A DNA stretch of 64,000 nt from Paracoccaceae bacterium (GTDB lineage: Bacteria > Pseudomonadota > Alphaproteobacteria > Rhodobacterales > Rhodobacteraceae), in NCBI GenBank assembly GCA_019454225.1, contig CP075370.1, positions 1,664,001-1,728,000 of the forward strand. The letters are read 5' to 3'. The notes under the pieces were generated by a model that had not been told where the DNA came from, did no database searches, and was given only the letters and a program-made list of their open reading frames with translations. This document shows, in pieces, positions 58,945-64,000 of the stretch (its first letter is position 1; each line of letters opens with the position of its first letter). The translations under genes were made by a program, and so were the position numbers.

Positions 58945-59967
58945 TCATCCGCGCGGATCGAGCAGACGCCCCAGCAGACCGCCGGCCCTTATGACACCCA
59001 ACGGCCGACCCGCGGCGTCGGACACACCCACTGCGGCCTCGCCGTCCCGGATCAACCCCATGACCAGCCTGACCGGTGTTTCGGCCGGGACCTGCGGCCC
59101 CTCGCAGCTGCCAGGCTCCATCACGTCGCCCGCCGTCAGCACTGACAGCGGGTTCATGTGGGCCACGAAGTCGGCGACGTATTCGCTGACCGGGTTGGCG
59201 ATGATCTCGCGCGCCGTGCCGATCTGCACGATCCGTCCGCCTTCCATCAAGGCGATGCGATTGCCGATCTTGAATGCCTCGTCGAGGTCGTGGCTGACGA
59301 AGACGATGGTCCGCTTCAGCTTGGCCTGGAGATCCAGAAGCTCGTCCTGCAGGCGCGAACGGATCAGCGGATCAAGCGCCGAAAAGGGTTCGTCCATCAA
59401 CAGGATCGGCGCGTCGGTGACGAAGGCGCGCGCCAGTCCGACGCGCTGCTGCATCCCGCCCGACAATTCGCCGACCTTGCGGTCGGCCCACTGGGTCAAG
59501 TTCACCAGCGAAAGCTGCGCATCGACCCTGGGACGGCGTGCGGCTTCGGGGACGCCGGCAAGTTCCAGGCCAAGCCCCACGTTCTCGCGCACCGTGCGCC
59601 AGGGCAAGAGGCCGAACTGCTGGAACACCATCGCCACGCATTCCCGCCGCAGGCGCAACAGGTCCTCGGGCGGCGCGGTGGCGACATCGCATTCCCAGTC
59701 GCCGTCGCGCACGATCATGCTGCCCCGGGCCACCGGGTTGAGGCCGTTGACCGCGCGCAGCAGCGTGGACTTGCCCGAGCCCGAAAGGCCCATCAGCACA
59801 AGGATTTCTCCGGTCGCGACGGTCAGGCTGCAGTCGTGCACCCCAAGCACCTGGCCCGTGGCCGCCTGAACCTCGGCGCGGGTCTTGCCCTCATCCATCA
59901 GCGGCAACGCGCGTTCCGGAGCCTCGCCAAAGACGATGGAGACCTTGTCGAACTCGACCGCGTTCAT
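58945..59967 (-). CDS. choV: Choline/betaine ABC transporter ATP-binding protein
   Basis: 340 residues. Walker A is GLSGSGKST, the Q-loop region MVFQQFGLLPWRTVRENVGLGLE is typical of ProV/ChoV, the signature is LSGGMQQRVGLARA and Walker B is LLMDEPFSALDPL. The C-terminal 75 residues hold a partial CBS-like part (VLTAGDVMEPG). The ATG overlaps the choW stop by four bases. With choW and choX it imports choline. Confidence 0.9.
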   Translation of the reverse strand: MNAVEFDKVSIVFGEAPERALPLMDEGKTRAEVQAATGQVLGVHDCSLTVATGEILVLMGLSGSGKSTLLRAVNGLNPVARGSMIVRDGDWECDVATAPPEDLLRLRRECVAMVFQQFGLLPWRTVRENVGLGLELAGVPEAARRPRVDAQLSLVNLTQWADRKVGELSGGMQQRVGLARAFVTDAPILLMDEPFSALDPLIRSRLQDELLDLQAKLKRTIVFVSHDLDEAFKIGNRIALMEGGRIVQIGTAREIIANPVSEYVADFVAHMNPLSVLTAGDVMEPGSCEGPQVPAETPVRLVMGLIRDGEAAVGVSDAAGRPLGVIRAGGLLGRLLDPRG

Positions 59968-60809
59968 TTCCGGCTTACCCGCAGCATGCGGTCCAGAAGG
60001 ATCGCGACAACGACGATGATGATCCCGCTTTCAAAGCCAAGCGCCGTGTTCACGCTGTTCAGGGCCCGGACCACCGGCACCCCCAGACCGTTGGCGCCGA
60101 CAAGCGCCGCGATCACCACCATGGACAGCGAGAGCATGATGGTCTGGTTCAGACCCGCCATGATCTGTGGCAAGGCATAGGGAAGCTCTACCTTCCACAG
60201 GCGCTGCCGGGGGGTCGCACCGAAGGCCGTCGCCGCCTCAAGCAGCGCCTGGGGTGTCGATGAGATGCCCAGATGCGTCAGGCGGATCGGCGCGGGCAGC
60301 ACGAAGATAACCGTGGCGATCAGCCCGGGCACCATGCCGATGCCGAAGAACACGATGGCCGGGATCAGATAGACGAAGGTGGGCAGCGTCTGCATCAGGT
60401 CGAGCACCGGCACCATAGCCTGATAGAGCCGAGGCCGGTGCGCGGCGGCAATGCCGATGGGCACCCCCACGGCCATGCAGACAACGCAGGCCGAAAGCAC
60501 CAGGGTCAGGCTTTCCGTAACCGGCTTCCAGTACCCCTGGTTCAGGATGAACAGGAATCCCAGAACGACCAGCAGGCAGGTCTTCCATGACCTCTGCAAT
60601 ACCCAGGTCAGTGCCACGAAGACGCCGATGATCACGAAGGGGTGCGGCGTCTGAAGCACCCAGAGAATGGCGTCGATCAACGCCGTCAGCGCATCGGCGA
60701 TGGCATCGAACATGGGTGCGGCATTCGACTGCAACCAGTCGAATGCCTGTTTGGCGGTGCGGCCCACGGGGATCTTTGTGCCGGTCAGCCAGTCGGTCAG
60801 AAAATCCAA
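59964..60809 (-). CDS. choW: Choline/betaine ABC transporter permease
   Basis: 281 residues of the ProW/OpuAB group with about six membrane helices. VGVPIGIAAAHRPRLYQAMVPVLDLMQTLPTFVYLIPAIVFFGIG is a conserved stretch, and the EAA loop is EAATAFGATPRQRLWKVELPYALPQI. An N-terminal cytoplasmic part (1-30) starts with MDFLTDWLTGTKIPVG. Inner membrane. Confidence 0.92.
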   Translation of the reverse strand: MDFLTDWLTGTKIPVGRTAKQAFDWLQSNAAPMFDAIADALTALIDAILWVLQTPHPFVIIGVFVALTWVLQRSWKTCLLVVLGFLFILNQGYWKPVTESLTLVLSACVVCMAVGVPIGIAAAHRPRLYQAMVPVLDLMQTLPTFVYLIPAIVFFGIGMVPGLIATVIFVLPAPIRLTHLGISSTPQALLEAATAFGATPRQRLWKVELPYALPQIMAGLNQTIMLSLSMVVIAALVGANGLGVPVVRALNSVNTALGFESGIIIVVVAILLDRMLRVSRK

Positions 60810-60876
60810 GCCGAACCCCTTTCAGATGGGACCGAGTTCCCCGAAGGGGTGGCGGGGTATTCCCCGCCGCCCGGGG

Positions 60877-61803
60877 TCATTGCAGGGCGGCCGTCACGGC
60901 GGCCATGGCGTCGCCCCCGTCCCTGGTCGTCACGCCGTCCAGCCAGCCCGACAGCACGCCCGGATTGGCCGCAAGCCATTCCTTCGCGGCCTCGGCCGGA
61001 TCCTTGCCGTCGTTCAGGATGGCACCCATGATCTCGTTCTCGAGCGCCAGCGAGAATTCCAGGTTCGACAGCAGCTTGCCGGTGTTCGGGCATTCCGCGA
61101 CATAGCCCGCCCGCGTGTTGGTCAGCACCTCGGCGCCGCCCAGGTTGGGGCCGAACCAGTCGTCGCCGCCCTCCAGATAGGTCATCTGGAAACTGGCATT
61201 CATCGGATGCGGCTCCCATCCCAGGAACACCACGGGCTCGCCCCGACCATCGGCACGGGCGACCTGCGCCAGCATTCCCTGTTCGCTGCTTTCGACGACT
61301 TCCCAGCCCTTCAGGCCAAAGGCGTCGGCCTCGATCATGTCCAGGATCAGGCGGTTGCCGTCATTGCCGGGCTCGATGCCATAGATCTTGCCGTCAAGCG
61401 CGTCCTTGGCTGCAGCGATTGCCGCGAAGTCCGTGATGCCCAGGTCGGCGCCGGCCTTGTTGGTCGCCAGCGTGTATTTCGCACCGGTCAGGTTGACCCG
61501 CACGGTATCCACGGTTCCCGCATCCCGGTAGGGGGCGATGTCGGCCTCCATCGTGGGCATCCAGTTGCCGAGGAACACATCCACATCGCCGTTGGCGAGG
61601 GACGCATAGGTCACCGGCACCGAAAGGATCTTGGTTTCGGTCTCGTAGCCAAGCGCGGTCAGCACCACCGAGGTGACGGCCGTGGTGGCGGTGATGTCGG
61701 TCCAGCCGACGTCCGAGAAGATCACCTTGTCGCAGCCCGCGGCCAACGCCGGCTGGGCAATCAGCGCGGCAGTGCCCGCCAGCAGTATCGAACGAAAGGT
61801 CAT
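60877..61803 (-). CDS. choX: Choline ABC transporter substrate-binding protein
   Basis: 308 residues with a Sec leader ending ALAAGC. The ChoX/ProX pattern shows as VIFSDVGWTDITATTAV, FLGNWMPTMEADI, and EPVVFLGWEPHPMNASF, whose Trp residues form the aromatic cage for the quaternary amine. The divergent bet genes point to choline as ligand. First gene of the choXWV run. Confidence 0.92.
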   Translation of the reverse strand: MTFRSILLAGTAALIAQPALAAGCDKVIFSDVGWTDITATTAVTSVVLTALGYETETKILSVPVTYASLANGDVDVFLGNWMPTMEADIAPYRDAGTVDTVRVNLTGAKYTLATNKAGADLGITDFAAIAAAKDALDGKIYGIEPGNDGNRLILDMIEADAFGLKGWEVVESSEQGMLAQVARADGRGEPVVFLGWEPHPMNASFQMTYLEGGDDWFGPNLGGAEVLTNTRAGYVAECPNTGKLLSNLEFSLALENEIMGAILNDGKDPAEAAKEWLAANPGVLSGWLDGVTTRDGGDAMAAVTAALQ

Positions 61804-61829
61804 CGATCAGGCTCCCTGTGTTTTTGTTG

Positions 61830-61843
61830 ATTGACGAGTCAAT
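61830..61843. promoter_or_regulatory. Candidate BetI operator
   Basis: ATTGAC-GA-GTCAAT, a perfect six-base dyad inside TTGATTGACGAGTCAATA. It resembles the known E. coli BetI site and lies in the 87-base gap between choX and betI, so one site could control both directions, relieved by choline. Confidence 0.65.
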
Positions 61844-61890
61844 AAAGATCACGCAAGCACGGACATGCAAGCATTATCTGGGGCAGACGC

Positions 61891-62472
61891 ATGCCGAAAC
61901 TCGGGATGGAGCCTATCCGAAAGGCCGCGCTCGTCAAAGCCACGATCGTGGAGATCGGCCGCACCGGCAGCCTTGATGTGACCGTCGGCCAGATTGCACG
62001 GCGTGCCGGCATGTCGACGGCGCTTGCGCATCACTATTTTGGCGGGAAAGAGGCGATGTTCCTGGCTGCCATGCGGCATGTGCTGACGCTCTATGGTGCC
62101 GAGGTGCGCGGCGCCCTGGCGATGGCCCGCACGCCACAGGCCCGACTGGATGCCATTCTCGCGGCGTCGTTCAGCCCGGCCAACTTCCGGCGCGAAGTGG
62201 TGGGGGCCTGGCTCAACTTCTATGTGCTGGCGCAGTCGGTGCCCGAGGCGAAGCGGTTGCTTGCGATCTATCAGCGTCGGCTGCGATCGAACCTGCTGCA
62301 TTGCCTGCGCCCGCTGGTTGACGCGCGTGCCGGTGCCCTGGCGGATGGGCTGGGGGCGCTGATCGACGGCGTCTATCTGCGCGAGGTCCTGAAGGATGGG
62401 GCGCCGGATGCCGGTGCGGCGGTGGCTACGGCACGGGCCTATCTGGCCGCGCATCTGGGGGGTGGACGATGA
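61891..62472 (+). CDS. betI: Choline-responsive TetR-type repressor BetI
   Basis: 193 residues. The N-terminal helix-turn-helix is [26 protein letters not shown] (about 31-56). A helical ligand domain contains [26 protein letters not shown], which is conserved in BetI. It controls betB/betA and probably choXWV. The stop overlaps betB by four bases (ATGA). Confidence 0.92.
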   Translation: MPKLGMEPIRKAALVKATIVEIGRTGSLDVTVGQIARRAGMSTALAHHYFGGKEAMFLAAMRHVLTLYGAEVRGALAMARTPQARLDAILAASFSPANFRREVVGAWLNFYVLAQSVPEAKRLLAIYQRRLRSNLLHCLRPLVDARAGALADGLGALIDGVYLREVLKDGAPDAGAAVATARAYLAAHLGGGR

Positions 62473-63914
62473 TTGCACAGCCAAAGGCCAGCCATCACGT
62501 TGACGGGGCCTGGGCGGAGGACACCGCGGGCGCGGTCCTGCCCGTGCTGAATCCCGCGACAGGCGCCGAGATCGCCCGCCTGCATGAGGCAACACCGGCG
62601 ATCACCGACGCGGCGCTTGCCGCCGCGGTGGCGGCGCAGCCCGCCTGGGCCGCAACGCGGCCTGTCGAACGTGCCCGCATCCTGCGGCGCGCCGCAGATA
62701 TCCTCCGCGCGCGGGGCGAAGACCTCGCGCGGCTCGAAACGCTCGATACCGGCAAGCCGATACAGGAAACCCGCGTGGCGGACTGGCCCTCGGGTGCCGA
62801 TGCGCTCGAGTTCTTCGCGGGGCTTGCGCCCACGGTCACCGGCCAGACCATCCCGCTGGGTGCCGATTTCGCCTATACGCTGCGAGAGCCGTTGGGCGTT
62901 TGCGTGGGGATCGGGGCGTGGAACTATCCCAGCCAGATCGCCTGCTGGAAGGCGGCGCCGGCTTTGGCACTTGGCAACGCCATGGTGTTCAAGCCGTCCG
63001 AAGTAACGCCGCTGGGCGCCCTGCAACTGGCCGAGGTCCTGGCCGAGGCGGGATTGCCGCCGGGTCTGTTCAGCGTCGTGCAGGGGGGCCGCGATGTGGG
63101 TGCCCGCCTGGTGAATGATCCGCGCGTGGCCAAGGTCTCGCTGACCGGTTCGGTGCCGACGGGGCGACGGGTCTATGCCATGGCTGCCGAGGGGATCAAG
63201 GCGGTGACGATGGAACTTGGCGGCAAGTCACCGCTGATCGTCTTTCCCGATGCCGATCTCGACGGCGCTGTGGGTGCCGCGATGATGGGCAACTTCTATT
63301 CCGCCGGGCAGGTCTGTTCGAACGGCACGCGGGTTTTCGTGCACCGGGATGTGCGTGAGGATTTCCTGAACCGCCTTGCCCTGCGGACGCGCGCGATGCG
63401 CATGGGCGACCCGCTGGATGATGACACACAGATCGGTCCCCTGGTCAGTGAGGTGCAGCATGGCAAGGTGATGTCCTACATCGCGCAGGCCCGGGCCGAG
63501 GGTGCGCGTCTGGTCTGCGGCGGCGGCAGCCCGGGTGGACTTTTCGTCGAACCCACGGTGTTTGCCGACGTCACCGACACCATGACCATCGCGCGCGAAG
63601 AGGTCTTCGGGCCGGTCATGGCGGTGCTTGACTTCGTGGACGAGGCCGAGGTGATCGCCCGCGCCAATGGCAGCGAATTCGGTCTTGCGGCCGGGGTGTT
63701 CACCGCCGATCTGGCCCGCGCGCACCGGGTGATCGCCCGGTTGCAGGCGGGGACCTGCTGGATCAATTCCTACAACCTGACCCCGGTCGAGATGCCCTTC
63801 GGCGGGGTCAAGTCCAGCGGAGTGGGACGTGAGAACGGGAATGCGGCGGTCGAGCACTATACCCGCGTCAAGTCGGTCTATGTGGGCATGCAGGCGATCG
63901 AGGCACCCTACTGA
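62469..63914 (+). CDS. betB: Betaine-aldehyde dehydrogenase
   Basis: 481 residues of the ALDH fold. It oxidises betaine aldehyde to glycine betaine with [27 protein letters not shown] is the cofactor entry, [14 protein letters not shown] holds the general-base Glu and [12 protein letters not shown] the nucleophile Cys. [16 protein letters not shown] closes the domain. No betC (choline sulfatase) sits between betI and betB. Confidence 0.95.
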   Translation: MIAQPKASHHVDGAWAEDTAGAVLPVLNPATGAEIARLHEATPAITDAALAAAVAAQPAWAATRPVERARILRRAADILRARGEDLARLETLDTGKPIQETRVADWPSGADALEFFAGLAPTVTGQTIPLGADFAYTLREPLGVCVGIGAWNYPSQIACWKAAPALALGNAMVFKPSEVTPLGALQLAEVLAEAGLPPGLFSVVQGGRDVGARLVNDPRVAKVSLTGSVPTGRRVYAMAAEGIKAVTMELGGKSPLIVFPDADLDGAVGAAMMGNFYSAGQVCSNGTRVFVHRDVREDFLNRLALRTRAMRMGDPLDDDTQIGPLVSEVQHGKVMSYIAQARAEGARLVCGGGSPGGLFVEPTVFADVTDTMTIAREEVFGPVMAVLDFVDEAEVIARANGSEFGLAAGVFTADLARAHRVIARLQAGTCWINSYNLTPVEMPFGGVKSSGVGRENGNAAVEHYTRVKSVYVGMQAIEAPY

Positions 63915-64000
63915 TGACGGCCGATGTGGTGATCGTCGGGGCAGGGTCGGCGGGCTGTGCCATGGCCTTCCGGCTGGGCGAGGCGGGGCTTCGGGTGACC
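63914..64000 (+). CDS. betA: Choline dehydrogenase, 5' end only
   Basis: The first 29 codons are present. The opening VVIVGAGSAGCAMAFRL is the FAD-binding start of GMC oxidoreductases such as BetA. It overlaps the betB stop by one base (TGATG) and is cut by the window end. The position after betI-betB makes choline dehydrogenase by far the most likely identity. Confidence 0.85.
   Translation, partial: MTADVVIVGAGSAGCAMAFRLGEAGLRVT

Overview
This is 64 kb of GC-rich DNA, probably chromosomal, from an alphaproteobacterium of the Rhodobacteraceae (Rhodobacter/Paracoccus/Tabrizicola-like). The supporting evidence is the codon use, the Ala/Arg-rich proteins, an infC gene that appears to start with AUA, an RpoH sigma factor, PHA genes with a PhaR-type operator, a choline choXWV/betIBA locus, and two CrtJ/PpsR-type palindromes in front of a B12-binding regulator. 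The last point suggests a phototrophic or formerly phototrophic lineage. No rRNA, tRNA, CRISPR, prophage or insertion sequence was recognised. The genes are densely packed, with many ATGA/TGATG overlaps.

Layout. 1-3.5 kb: molybdopterin-binding protein, ArsR/SRPBCC pair, infC, an Ala-rich anchored helix protein. 3.5-9 kb: sulfate/sulfite assimilation run (cobA-type methyltransferase, DUF2849, cysI, cysH of the APS-reductase type, DUF934, ferredoxin-NADP reductase) with a divergent Lrp/AsnC regulator. 8.9-15.5 kb: P450, DMT exporter, tpiA, two Fe-S assembly proteins, ssb, lytic transglycosylase, serS. 15.5-21 kb: a large M15-peptidase protein with glycine-zipper repeats and no export signal, then a TRAP transporter. 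21-23.4 kb: a small acyl carrier protein / acyltransferase-like / LnmK-like cluster. 23.5-30 kb: rpoH, an oxidoreductase, the B12-binding regulator, a CMD protein, a Tat-exported cyclase, an M3 peptidase. 30-32.7 kb: DNA ligase plus its companion exonuclease. 32.8-36.8 kb: papain-like protease followed by ATP-grasp / alpha-E / transglutaminase. 36.8-41.3 kb: PHA metabolism (phaZ, phaC, phaP, phaR). 41.4-52.6 kb: amine/polyamine uptake and gamma-glutamylation (ABC transporter with two paralogous binding proteins, two glutamine synthetase-like ligases, amidotransferase, FAD oxidase, DegT aminotransferase). 52.7-58.9 kb: PhnD-like protein, TerB-like protein, dprA, topA, sulfotransferase-like protein. 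58.9-64 kb: choline uptake and oxidation to betaine, with betA cut by the window end.

The most unusual signals are: (i) a composite intergenic element present three times, made of a GCGTCCCA-N3-TGGGACGC hairpin, a TTTCAATG core and a CtrA-like half-site pair at nearly fixed spacing; (ii) the ACP/acyltransferase/LnmK-like cluster, whose divergent genes overlap head to head; (iii) the leaderless M15 peptidase with duplicated glycine-zipper segments; (iv) the paired PpsR/CrtJ sites; (v) the AUA start of infC.
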